64,000 nt of DNA, taken from Pseudomonas sp. JUb42. GTDB lineage: Bacteria; Pseudomonadota; Gammaproteobacteria; Pseudomonadales; Pseudomonadaceae. The stretch is from contig NZ_JANUFD010000006.1 in the NCBI RefSeq assembly GCF_024807945.1, forward strand, positions 1-64,000. Reading direction: 5' to 3'. Under the pieces are notes generated by a model that was not told where the DNA came from, made no database searches, and saw nothing but the letters and a program-made list of their open reading frames with translations. The translations under genes and the position numbers were made by a program. This document shows positions 25,620-33,927 of this stretch, piece after piece (position 1 is the stretch's first letter; the number at the start of each line of letters is the position of its first letter).

Positions 25620-26606
25620 TTATCGATCAAGGATTTCCGCGATGGATTCTGCGGCGATCTGGTACGAGCGGCAGCGTGCAACAGGATCATGGATGCGGGC
25701 GTCGATGATTACTTCATCCGCTTGCGTGGTTGCGATGAACTCCCGCAGCCAGCTGCCAACGTCATCCTTGTCGCCTACCACTGTGCATGCCATGGCTTCG
25801 GCCAGGTTGTATTGACCCTGCGGGGAAAGCTCTTGCATGAAACCCTCCTGCGGCTCGGGCAGCGGACCGGGTTCTCCCGAGTAAAGGTTGCTGACCCAAT
25901 TGCGATGGGAGCTGGCGATATATTCAGCTTCGGCGCGGGTCGGTGCGGCAAATACATTGGCGCCGGCGATGACGTAGGGCTTTTGCAGCACTGGCGAGGG
26001 GCGAAAGTTAGCTCGGTAATGCTTGACGGCGTCCATCAGAAAGCGCGGGGCGAAGTGTGACGCAAATGCGTAGGGAAGCCCCAGCTTCGCCGCCAGATCT
26101 GCACTGTTGGGACTGGAACCAAGCAACCAGATCGGCAGGCTGTGATTGCCGGGGATCGCCCGAACGGGTTGCTTGCCATTGTCGGCCAGGTAATCGCTCA
26201 GTTGCTGGATGTCCCGTGAGAAGTCGCGTTCGGAGGCATCCCCGCGCAGCGCCCGAATGGCAGGCCCTGCCGAGCCGGGCGCGCGGCCGATCCCCAGGTC
26301 GATTCGACCAGGAAACATGGTGTCCAATGTGCCGAACTGTTCTGCGACGACCAGTGGCGAATGGTTAGGCATCATGACGCCGCCGGCGCCCACGCGCAGG
26401 CTGCTTGTCTCAGCCGCCAAGTGTTGAATCAGCAATGCTGTTGCCGACGAGGCGATACCCGGCAGATCGTGGTGTTCGGCGACCCAATAACGTTTGTAGC
26501 CATGTTTCTCTACATGGCTGGCCAGTAAAGCAGCGTCGGCCAGGGTATTGGCGAACGTCTTGCCTGCGCCGATCATCATGAGGTCGAGGACAGAGAGCGC
26601 TGTCAT
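25620..26606 (-). CDS. LLM-class flavin-dependent oxidoreductase, first copy (YhbW-like)
   Basis: The 328-residue TIM-barrel protein belongs to the luciferase-like monooxygenases: YWVAEHHDLPGIASS near residue 40, LRVGAGGVMMPNHSPLVVAEQ near 70-90 and GRIDLGIGRAPGS near 105. YhbW-like members use FMNH2 from a separate reductase and molecular oxygen. No flavin reductase gene is adjacent. It follows two TIM-barrel isomerase-like genes and a second LLM gene in the same direction, so it is likely part of a small oxidative operon. AGGA precedes the ATG. Confidence 0.85.
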   Translation of the reverse strand: MTALSVLDLMMIGAGKTFANTLADAALLASHVEKHGYKRYWVAEHHDLPGIASSATALLIQHLAAETSSLRVGAGGVMMPNHSPLVVAEQFGTLDTMFPGRIDLGIGRAPGSAGPAIRALRGDASERDFSRDIQQLSDYLADNGKQPVRAIPGNHSLPIWLLGSSPNSADLAAKLGLPYAFASHFAPRFLMDAVKHYRANFRPSPVLQKPYVIAGANVFAAPTRAEAEYIASSHRNWVSNLYSGEPGPLPEPQEGFMQELSPQGQYNLAEAMACTVVGDKDDVGSWLREFIATTQADEVIIDARIHDPVARCRSYQIAAESIAEILDR

Positions 26607-26647
26607 GAAGTATTCCTGTTTAAGATTTTGAAAGTAGAGGCAAGGCG

Positions 26648-27454
26648 CTATTTGAGGGGGAAATTGGCCCAGGCCGGGTGCCGCTCCAGCCGCCGGTCGA
26701 TGTCACGTAGCGTCGTCAGGCAGCGCTCCAGCTTGAGATAGATATCCCCGCCGTAATCCCAGCCGAGGACGCCGATACTTCCGCTGTAACCGACTCTGTC
26801 GAGGGCTGCGATCAGCGCAAAGTTATCGATTTCGCCACGGTCAACAGGCTCCATGGTGGCCACGCCGCCCCAGCCCAACTGCGAAAGCGCGCTGCCGGAC
26901 GTGACGACTTGCATCAGCCATGGTTTCATCGCATCGAGCCGTGCTTCGAGTTGTCCTTCCTGGCTGGCGTACCAGTGGTAAGCATTGAACGAGGCACCCA
27001 GCGCTGAGTGACTGAAGTGCTCGCACATCTGCACAACCTGGGTGGTGGTTTGCGTGACATGGTGCAAATGTGGGTACAGCGCGATCCTCAGGCCTCGGCG
27101 TTCGGCAATCGGCAGGAGTGATTCGATGACGCTGAGGATTGCCGGCGTGCCATTCACGGAGGTCTGGATTGCCAGCTCAATCAGTTCTACTCCCTCCACG
27201 GTCTCGATGATTCGCCGCACCAGCGCATCATTGCGCCCCTCATGGAGGACCAGATAGAGGCCTTCGACCTTCAATCCATGGGTATCCCTGACGCTTGGTA
27301 GCAGCGTCAGGTCGGTCAGTGGTGTGCCTCCCCATGCGGCGACGGTGATTCCGTCGTAGCCAAGTTCGGCGAGCATTTCGCACTGAGTCTGAAACGCGTA
27401 GACCCCCATCGACGAATAGAAGAAGGAGTCCAGCGCATGAATAGGATGTGCCAT
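26648..27454 (-). CDS. Xylose-isomerase-like TIM-barrel protein, copy A
   Basis: From ATG 27454 (GGAAGG upstream) the protein has 268 residues and the AP-endonuclease-2/xylose-isomerase-like barrel pattern: QCEMLAELGYDGITVAAWGG near residue 30, IALYPHLHHV with metal-type histidines, and SFNAYHWYASQEG. It resembles its downstream-numbered neighbour over the whole length (same FNxYHWYA core, same GWGGxATxEPxDxGExDNF stretch), so the two are tandem paralogues. Enzymes of this fold are isomerases, epimerases, dehydratases or lyases. The reaction is unknown. Confidence 0.8.
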   Translation of the reverse strand: MAHPIHALDSFFYSSMGVYAFQTQCEMLAELGYDGITVAAWGGTPLTDLTLLPSVRDTHGLKVEGLYLVLHEGRNDALVRRIIETVEGVELIELAIQTSVNGTPAILSVIESLLPIAERRGLRIALYPHLHHVTQTTTQVVQMCEHFSHSALGASFNAYHWYASQEGQLEARLDAMKPWLMQVVTSGSALSQLGWGGVATMEPVDRGEIDNFALIAALDRVGYSGSIGVLGWDYGGDIYLKLERCLTTLRDIDRRLERHPAWANFPLK

Positions 27455-27470
27455 GTCTTGCCTTCCGCTT

Positions 27471-28271
27471 TTAATAGGGCAACTCATTGAGAACAGCCCA
27501 TTGAGGGTGAGCCGCGAGTCGCTGCTCCATCGAGCGAAAGGCAGTCATTGAGCGGCGCAGATTGCCGTAGACATCCCCGCCCATGCTTTCCCAGCCCAGC
27601 ACGCCGATACGACCGTCGAAGCCTCGCCTGTCCAGCGCCCCCAGCAGCACAAAATTATCCATTTCGCCTTCATCCAGCGGCTCGATCGTCGCCAGGCCAC
27701 CCCAGCCTAGTGGGGAGCGTCTGGTGCCCGCGATGTTCACCTGCTTCAACCAAGGCCAAACAGCGTCCAGGCGCTGCTCAAGTTCGTTCTCCTGGTTGGC
27801 GTACCAGTGGTAGCCGTTGAATACGATGTTGAGCCGCGGATGGTTGAATTCCTCGCACAGCGCTACCGCTTCAGAGGTCGTCTGCATGCCATAGCGGGCA
27901 TGTGGGTATAACGCGATATCGAGCCCGCGCCGCTCACAGATGGGCAGCAGGCGTTCGAGCATTCTTCTGTCCAGGTCCGTGACCTTTTCGCCGGAGTGAA
28001 GCGCCAGTTCGATAGTGGTACAGCCCTCGATCGACTCAAAGATATGGGTCACAAAGGATTCCAGGCCCTGGCGGTAGATGAGATAGATTGCCCCCACATC
28101 CAGTCCCCACTTGGGCTTGATGAGTGGGATCGACTTCAGGTCTTTGCTCCAGGCCGACATGGTAAGGCCCTGATATCCGTTCTCTAGCAACATTTCGCAC
28201 TGGGCCGCCAGGGGGTAGGTGCCCATGACAGTCTGAAAAATGAAGTCCATGTGATGTAAAGAGCGCTTCAT
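27471..28271 (-). CDS. Xylose-isomerase-like TIM-barrel protein, copy B
   Basis: This 266-residue protein is the paralogue of copy A, with QCEMLLENGYQGLTMSAW, IALYPHARYG, VFNGYHWYANQENE and GWGGLATIEPLDEGEMDNF at matching positions. Its ATG overlaps the stop of the preceding LLM gene (ATGA), and copy A follows after 16 bases, so all three are translated from one message. The likely metal-binding Glu/Asp/His residues are present in both copies, suggesting that both are active, perhaps as a heteromer or on two intermediates. Confidence 0.8.
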   Translation of the reverse strand: MKRSLHHMDFIFQTVMGTYPLAAQCEMLLENGYQGLTMSAWSKDLKSIPLIKPKWGLDVGAIYLIYRQGLESFVTHIFESIEGCTTIELALHSGEKVTDLDRRMLERLLPICERRGLDIALYPHARYGMQTTSEAVALCEEFNHPRLNIVFNGYHWYANQENELEQRLDAVWPWLKQVNIAGTRRSPLGWGGLATIEPLDEGEMDNFVLLGALDRRGFDGRIGVLGWESMGGDVYGNLRRSMTAFRSMEQRLAAHPQWAVLNELPY

Positions 28272-29272
28272 GCTGGGATCTCCGCAGAGGGTAATGCCAG
28301 GCTCGGAAAGTGCGGCAGTACGTACTCGCCCAATTCATCGATGACTTCCGAGGCATGTCGGCGTTGCGGTTTGAAGTGCAGGGCGACATGGCCGACGCCT
28401 TCATCCTGTTGGCGTTTCCAGAGGTTGATCAACGCCTTGCGCCCGGCGCGAAGAACCCGGCCTGGTTGCAGCGGGGCGTCCGGATCACGTTCAAGTTCAA
28501 ACAGCGTGCCGTAGCCATAGGGCTTGTATCCGCTGCTACCGCAAGCAGTGCGCCAGCGAACGATGACCTGCGGGATCATCGCCGGATTAGCGGTATAAGA
28601 AAGAATGCCGTCGGTGTTAGCGGCAATCCATTCCAGGGATTGCCCGGCGTGGCCCACTACCAGCGTCGGCAGGCGTGCTCCGACAGGTTTTGGCACCAGA
28701 TCGAGTCCGCCATCGAGCTGACCGTAAAAAACCGACGAATGCTTCGCCCAATGCTGCTCCGTGGCGGAACGAATGATCGCCAGCGCATCCTGGAATCTGG
28801 CGGCGCGATTATTGAAGTCGACGCCGAATGCAGGGTATTCGACGGGCCGGTCGCCAGTGGCCAGGCCGAGGATAAAGCGCCCGCCCAGCAACTGATCAAT
28901 AGTCGCTGCCTGCTTGGCAACGATCAGCGGATCACGAAGAGGGAGCACGATCCCGGCCGTGCCGATAGTCACGTGCCTGGTCACGGCTGCGAGATAACCG
29001 GCATAGACCAATGGATCGAGAATTTGCCCCACATCCCCGAAGTTCGGGTCGTAGAACGGCACGTCGCGCAGCCAGATTGCGCTGAAACCGGCCTGATCGA
29101 CCTTGAGTGCCATTTCCAGATGGTCCTCAAGGGTTGGCCCAGGGCTGATCGGATAGCTTTCCAGGGGAGCAATGAAACCGAAGGTCAAATGGCCTGGCCG
29201 GAACAAACGTGCGTAGCCTGGGTGGTTTTGCAACTCCGGCGAAAGAGCGGGAAGTGACGGCATAGAGGTCAT
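28268..29272 (-). CDS. LLM-class flavin-dependent oxidoreductase, second copy
   Basis: The 334-residue protein is a second luciferase-like flavoprotein, of a different subgroup: LTFGFIAPLESYPISPGPTL at the N-terminus, FSAIWLRDVPFYDPNFGD near 65-80, IGTAGIVLPLRDPLIVAKQ and GRFILGLATGD. The LRDVPFYDPNFGDVGQ stretch is seen in putative F420- or FMN-dependent enzymes. As first gene of the operon divergent from a LysR regulator, it probably starts or ends the pathway coded here. Its low similarity to the first LLM enzyme implies a different substrate. Confidence 0.85.
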   Translation of the reverse strand: MTSMPSLPALSPELQNHPGYARLFRPGHLTFGFIAPLESYPISPGPTLEDHLEMALKVDQAGFSAIWLRDVPFYDPNFGDVGQILDPLVYAGYLAAVTRHVTIGTAGIVLPLRDPLIVAKQAATIDQLLGGRFILGLATGDRPVEYPAFGVDFNNRAARFQDALAIIRSATEQHWAKHSSVFYGQLDGGLDLVPKPVGARLPTLVVGHAGQSLEWIAANTDGILSYTANPAMIPQVIVRWRTACGSSGYKPYGYGTLFELERDPDAPLQPGRVLRAGRKALINLWKRQQDEGVGHVALHFKPQRRHASEVIDELGEYVLPHFPSLALPSAEIPA

Positions 29273-29380
29273 GCGGCTGATTCTCGATGGGCTGGATGTT
29301 GTGAATCACACCCAGGCTTAACGGAAAGATCTTGATGCCGACGACTATAGGCTGGATCGATTAAATGAAAAATAAGATAG

Positions 29381-29401
29381 AATTCCGAACATTCCGGAAT
29401 T
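29381..29401. promoter_or_regulatory. LysR-box-like inverted repeat in the divergent gap
   Basis: AATTCCG-N7-CGGAATT is a perfect inverted repeat 26 bases upstream of the LysR start and 110 bases upstream of the divergent LLM gene. Its arms recur in the acyl-CoA dehydrogenase/hydratase gap at 32.98 and 33.10 kb. Confidence 0.6.
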
Positions 29402-29426
29402 TAAAGCTCAAATTGTCAGGGTGTAT

Positions 29427-30308
29427 ATGGATCATTTCGGCGCACTGGGTGCATTCGTTCGTGCAGCGGAAACTCGCAGTTTCACCGAGGCCGGGCGCAG
29501 GCTCGGAGTTTCATCGTCTGCGGTCGGCAAGGCGGTTGCACGTCTGGAACAGGAATTGGGTGTCAGATTGTTCCATCGCTCTACCCGGGCCATTACCCTC
29601 ACGCATGAGGGAGAGTCCTTCCTGGAGCGATGCAATCGGATTTTCTCTGAGTTCGAGGTCGCCAAAAGTGAGCTGACCCAAGCCTCGGGCAAGCCCCAGG
29701 GCAAGCTCAGGCTGGGCTTGCCGCAGTTAGGCATGCGCCTGATGCCGCATCTGATCGCATTCCAGCAGGCCTACCCCGAGGTGGAGTTGGAACTTGAATT
29801 CAGCGACAGATTGGTCAACGTCATAGAGGAGGGCTTCGACGCAGTCATGCGCATCGGCGAAGTAGAGGATTCACGCCTGGTGATGCGTAAACTCAGTGGC
29901 TACAGCCACCGCCTGGTGGCTTCGCCGACCTATCTGGCTGAACGTGGCATTCCTTCTCGCCCGGCCGATTTGAGCGACCATGCTTGCCTGCGGTATCGAT
30001 TCCCCACCAGTGGCAAGCTTGACCCCTGGCCGCTGGTGTCGCGGGGCCGACCACTGAGTGTCGAACTTCCGCATTCAGCCACCGCCAACGCCATTGAACC
30101 GTTGCTGGCCATGGCGGAGGCTGGGCGGGGTATTGCGTGTCTTCCGGACTTTTTTGTCGAGGATCTGATTGCCCAGGGGACGCTGGTACCGATACTTGAA
30201 CGCTATACAAAAGACCATCGTACTTTTAGCATTCTCTGGCCTTCGAGCCGCCAGCCACTGCCCAAGATCAAGGCGTTCGTGGAGTTCATGACGGCTCGCC
30301 TGGCTTAA
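29427..30308 (+). CDS. LysR-family regulator divergent from the LLM operon
   Basis: The 293-residue protein has a CrgA-type LysR DNA-binding start (MDHFGALGAFVRAAETRSFT, then GVSSSAVGKAVARLEQELGVRLF) and an effector domain with LRLGLPQLGMRLM and GFDAVMRIGEVEDS. ATG 29427 is preferred over GTG 29421. It lies head to head with the LLM operon, with an inverted repeat between, and tail to tail with the MFS gene, only four bases apart. It is the likely activator of the local catabolic genes. Confidence 0.9.
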   Translation: MDHFGALGAFVRAAETRSFTEAGRRLGVSSSAVGKAVARLEQELGVRLFHRSTRAITLTHEGESFLERCNRIFSEFEVAKSELTQASGKPQGKLRLGLPQLGMRLMPHLIAFQQAYPEVELELEFSDRLVNVIEEGFDAVMRIGEVEDSRLVMRKLSGYSHRLVASPTYLAERGIPSRPADLSDHACLRYRFPTSGKLDPWPLVSRGRPLSVELPHSATANAIEPLLAMAEAGRGIACLPDFFVEDLIAQGTLVPILERYTKDHRTFSILWPSSRQPLPKIKAFVEFMTARLA

Positions 30309-30312
30309 CCTG

Positions 30313-31590
30313 TCACTCCTTCTGTGGATCGAACTGTTTGTCCTTGATCATCAGGGCTGGTATCAACCCGCAAACAAAATAGGCGACGCCCATGACCAGG
30401 AAGCCCATGCCGATCGAAATTTCCGTGGCCAGGAAGCCAATGGCTGCGGGAGCTACAGCCGCGCCAATGCGGCCGATATTGTAGGCCCCACCGACGGCGC
30501 TGCCGCGAAACCTGGATTCGAAGCTTTCGGTCATGTAGGTCGCGTTTACGCCGTAAGGAATGCCGTACAGGAAGCCGAATACGACGAGCATCCACAGAAT
30601 CTGGTCAGGGCTGTGGAAGAACACGATGACCGGAAGAAACACCGCAGTGCCCAGGGCGCCGAATGAAAACACGACGCGTCGCCCCAGCCAGTCCGCCGCG
30701 ACGCCGGCCAGTACTTTGCCAAGAATCATCGCCGCATAGGTGCCTACCAGATAGGCCGTCATGGACTTGAAGTTGAGTCCCATTTCCGTTTCCAGGTAGG
30801 AGGGCAGCCAGTTATTGACGCCGTAGTAGCCAAATTGCAGAAATCCCGCAGTCAGCGCCCAGAGCACAAACATATTCCTGGCCTTGGCATCGCCGAAGAT
30901 CGCCTTGAACACGCCGCTGGATGGTTTGCTGCTGTCGTTGCCCGTTGCTACCTCACCCGCCGAAGCTCGATTGGCTTTTGCCGCGACCCAGGCTGGCGGT
31001 TCGGGTACCAGGCGCTGCATCAGGATCGCCAAGACCACCGGAATGATTGCGACGTAGAACAGATAGCGCCAGCCGTATTCTGGAAGCAGCCAGCCGGCAA
31101 GCAATGTCGCGACGATGTAGCCCACCGACCAACCCGCCTGCAGCGTGCCCAATACGGTCGTGCGGAACCGCGTAGGGACGTACTCGGCCATCAGCGTGTT
31201 GCAGGCCACATATAGCGCGCCCAGGCCAAGGGAGGCGACGAAGCGGGCAGCAGCAAATTGTACATAGCTTTGCGTCATCCCCAGCAGCGCAGTGCCGATG
31301 GAAAACAGGACTATTGTCCACACCACGGTTTTTACCCGGCCGAACTTGTCACAGGCCCAGCCGCCATAAATACCACCCAGGGCCATGCCGGCCAGTGTCA
31401 CGCTACCCAGGCTTCCTGCCTGAAAGTTACTCAGCCCGAATTCCGCTTTAAGGCTGGTCAGACTGTAGGAAAGGAGCATGAGATCTGCCCCGTCTATCAG
31501 CAGACCGAGGAAGCAGAACAGGAATACGATGATCCAGGTCTTGCTGTGCACACGCGCAGCCGCGCGCGATTCGAATGCTGTGGTGTCCAT
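30313..31590 (-). CDS. MFS transporter, aromatic-acid:H+ symporter type (AAHS)
   Basis: The 425-residue carrier has 12 predicted helices and the AAHS marks: DGAD in helix 1 (LLIDGADLMLLSYSL), GGWACDKFGRVKTV after helix 2 and RFVASLGLGALYVACNTLM in helix 4. Relatives such as PcaK and BenK import aromatic acids with protons, so import of an aromatic or alicyclic acid is the natural guess. It lies about 100 bases downstream of the acyl-CoA dehydrogenase on the same strand, which ties uptake to CoA-linked breakdown. Confidence 0.88.
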   Translation of the reverse strand: MDTTAFESRAAARVHSKTWIIVFLFCFLGLLIDGADLMLLSYSLTSLKAEFGLSNFQAGSLGSVTLAGMALGGIYGGWACDKFGRVKTVVWTIVLFSIGTALLGMTQSYVQFAAARFVASLGLGALYVACNTLMAEYVPTRFRTTVLGTLQAGWSVGYIVATLLAGWLLPEYGWRYLFYVAIIPVVLAILMQRLVPEPPAWVAAKANRASAGEVATGNDSSKPSSGVFKAIFGDAKARNMFVLWALTAGFLQFGYYGVNNWLPSYLETEMGLNFKSMTAYLVGTYAAMILGKVLAGVAADWLGRRVVFSFGALGTAVFLPVIVFFHSPDQILWMLVVFGFLYGIPYGVNATYMTESFESRFRGSAVGGAYNIGRIGAAVAPAAIGFLATEISIGMGFLVMGVAYFVCGLIPALMIKDKQFDPQKE

Positions 31591-31693
31591 TCGATTTCAC
31601 CTTGTATTGTTATTGGGCGGTGTGCTCGTCCGTATAGGAGGAACACATCTTGTCAGGCGTATCCAGCAGTGTTTGTTTCAGGCTGGTTTTGAC

Positions 31694-32845
31694 TTATGAA
31701 GCTTCGCGAATCATGTTCCGTGCGATGACGATCTGCTGGATTTGAGTGGTGCCTTCATAGATGCGAAACAACCGGACATCGCGGTAGAAACGTTCGATGG
31801 CGTACTCGCTCACATAACCGGCGCCGCCATGGATCTGCACGCAGCGATCGGCTACACGGCCACACATTTCCGTCGCGAACATTTTTGCGCAGGAGGCCTC
31901 AGTACTGACATTCAGGCCGTCGTCACGTTTACGCGCCGCGTCGATCACCATGCATTTCGATGCGTATATTTCCGCTTTACTGTCGGCCAACATTGCCTGG
32001 ATCAGTTGAAACTCAGCGATGGGTTGGCCGAATTGCTTGCGCTCCATGGCGTACGTCAATGCGTCGGCGAGCATGCGCTCTGCCGCGCCAACACTCAGGG
32101 CGGCGATATGCAGGCGCCCCTTGTCGAGGACTTTCATCGCTGTCTTGAAACCGACGCCAGGTACACCACCGATCAACTGGCGCGCAGGAACCCGCACGCT
32201 GTCAAAAATGACGTCACAGGTGTGGGCGCCTTTCTGACCCATCTTGTGATCGCGCTTGCCAAGAACCACGCCAGGCGTATCGCGCTCGACGATAAAGGCG
32301 CTGATACCGCCGGAGCCCTTGATCTCGGGGTTGGTTCGGGCCATGACGGTATAGATCCCGGCGTGGGGGGCATTGGTAATAAAACGCTTGGTTCCGCTGA
32401 TGACGTAGTCATCACCGTCACGCACAGCCACAGTCTTGAGCGAGGCTGCGTCGGAACCGGCGTCAGGCTCGGTCAGGCAAAAGGAACTCAGCAACTCGCC
32501 ACTTGCCAGCCTTGGCAGGTAGTCAAGTTTTTGCTCATCAGTGCCATCCAGCAGGATCCCGATGGAGCCAATGCCATTGTTGGTACCGATGTAGGAACGG
32601 AAAGCAGGGGAAGTACGGCCCAACTCGAACGCAATGCAAACCTCCTCTTCCATGGTCACGCCCAACCCACCGAACTCCTCCGGGATGGTCAGGCCGAAAA
32701 GCCCCATTTCACGCATTTGCGTCACGATATCCGGCGCAATGGAGTCGGTTTCTTCGACCTCATGCTCTCGGGGAATCAGGGCTTCGTTGACAAACTGACG
32801 GATTGAATCCAGCAGGATCTGGAGGGTTTCGGTATCGCGGATCAT
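31694..32845 (-). CDS. Acyl-CoA dehydrogenase
   Basis: The 383-residue flavoprotein has the full acyl-CoA dehydrogenase fold: SFCLTEPDAGSDAASLKT around the flavin site, ISGTKRFITNAPHAG, and the catalytic glutamate in YEGTTQIQ (Glu364) next to the C-terminus. The Glu position matches short/medium-chain enzymes rather than isovaleryl-CoA dehydrogenase. It would form an enoyl-CoA and pass electrons to an ETF; etfBA lie 4 kb downstream on the other strand. It is divergent from the hydratase gene at 33140 across a gap with two similar palindromes. Confidence 0.94.
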   Translation of the reverse strand: MIRDTETLQILLDSIRQFVNEALIPREHEVEETDSIAPDIVTQMREMGLFGLTIPEEFGGLGVTMEEEVCIAFELGRTSPAFRSYIGTNNGIGSIGILLDGTDEQKLDYLPRLASGELLSSFCLTEPDAGSDAASLKTVAVRDGDDYVISGTKRFITNAPHAGIYTVMARTNPEIKGSGGISAFIVERDTPGVVLGKRDHKMGQKGAHTCDVIFDSVRVPARQLIGGVPGVGFKTAMKVLDKGRLHIAALSVGAAERMLADALTYAMERKQFGQPIAEFQLIQAMLADSKAEIYASKCMVIDAARKRDDGLNVSTEASCAKMFATEMCGRVADRCVQIHGGAGYVSEYAIERFYRDVRLFRIYEGTTQIQQIVIARNMIREAS

Positions 32846-32983
32846 GTGAACTCCTGGGCGCCTGAGTGCGCTCGGTGGATAGCTGTTGTTGTTATTGGCA
32901 AGCGGCGGGGCACAGCGAGGTCGCCCCGGCCATTGAGCGCAGGTTAAGGGGAACCCGCCAAAAAAATCAAATAAATAAAATCA

Positions 32984-33002
32984 AATACCGCACAGCGGAA
33001 TT
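32984..33002. promoter_or_regulatory. Candidate operator 1 in the divergent gap
   Basis: AATACCGC-ACA-GCGGAATT is a palindrome with one mismatch, in the 294-base gap between the acyl-CoA dehydrogenase and hydratase genes, 139 bases upstream of the former. Confidence 0.55.
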
Positions 33003-33101
33003 TGTATATTCAGGCCCTTTGATTCATTGGAGGTCCAATAACACGATAATTTGTTTACAGCTTCGACAGATGGGAGATATTATTTTTATAAATCAGTATT
33101 T

Positions 33102-33119
33102 AATTCCGCTCTGCGAAAT
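33102..33119. promoter_or_regulatory. Candidate operator 2 in the divergent gap
   Basis: AATTCCGC-TCT-GCGAAAT repeats the pattern of operator 1 with two mismatches, 20 bases upstream of the hydratase start. Together with the LysR-adjacent AATTCCG repeat at 29381 it points to one regulator for the island. Confidence 0.55.
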
Positions 33120-33139
33120 AAAGACAAGAGGTAGCAGGC

Positions 33140-33925
33140 ATGCATGCATCAGAAGAGTTGAGCGTCCAGTTGGAGCGCCCACAAGGCGGCGTTGCGCTGG
33201 TCCGCATTCATCGTCCGGAATTCAGGAACGCGCTCAACAGCGTTGTTCGTCAGCAACTTGCCGACCTGTTCACTGAGTTGGGTCGGGACTCCACCGTGCG
33301 GGCTATCGTACTGACGGGTGGGGACAGCTGCTTCGTCGCAGGAGCCGACATCCGCGAGTTCGCCTCTGCCGATCCCATCGAGATGTATCAACGACACACC
33401 GAGCTGCTGTGGGACGCTATTGGCAGTTGCCCAAAACCAGTGATTGCTGCCGTGAACGGATTCGCCCTCGGGGGTGGGTGCGAGCTCGCGATGCATTGCG
33501 ACGTCATTGTGGCAGGCGAGTCGGCCTGTTTTGGCCAGCCCGAAGTCAAACTGGGGTTGATGCCGGGCGCTGGCGGGACCCAGCGTCTGGTGCGTGCCGT
33601 GGGTAAATTCCAGGCCATGCGCATCGCCTTGACCGGTTGCATGGTAAAGGCGCCTGAGGCACTGGCGATCGGTTTGATCAGCGAGTTGGTCAGCGATGAT
33701 CAAACCATCGCCCGCGCCATGGAACTGGCGACTCAGATTGCCGCCTTGCCGCCTCTGGCGGTTGCGCAGATCAAGGAAGTGATGCTCGCCGGCGCGGACC
33801 TGCCCCTGCAAGGCGCCCTGGCACTGGAGCGCAAGGCCTTCCAGTTGCTGTTTGCCTCCAAGGACCAAAAGGAAGGCGCTGCGGCGTTTCTCGATAAACG
33901 CAAAGCCCAATTCAGCGGAGAGTGA
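33140..33925 (+). CDS. Enoyl-CoA hydratase/isomerase (crotonase family)
   Basis: The 261-residue protein has the crotonase core: oxyanion-hole stretches GGDSCFVAGADIREF and GFALGGGCELAMHCD, and the first catalytic glutamate in QPEVKLGLMPGAGGTQRL. At the place of the second glutamate of rat mitochondrial hydratase (SLAMEMVLTG) it has arginine (FQAMRIALTG), as PaaF-type proteins also differ here, so hydratase activity is likely but isomerase or lyase activity is open. It leads the operon with 3-hydroxyacyl-CoA dehydrogenase, CoA-transferase and ETF genes. Confidence 0.9.
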   Translation: MHASEELSVQLERPQGGVALVRIHRPEFRNALNSVVRQQLADLFTELGRDSTVRAIVLTGGDSCFVAGADIREFASADPIEMYQRHTELLWDAIGSCPKPVIAAVNGFALGGGCELAMHCDVIVAGESACFGQPEVKLGLMPGAGGTQRLVRAVGKFQAMRIALTGCMVKAPEALAIGLISELVSDDQTIARAMELATQIAALPPLAVAQIKEVMLAGADLPLQGALALERKAFQLLFASKDQKEGAAAFLDKRKAQFSGE

Positions 33926-33927
33926 CC

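Noticed and set aside
31742-32806. 354-residue plus-strand frame
   Set aside because: Antisense shadow of the acyl-CoA dehydrogenase gene.
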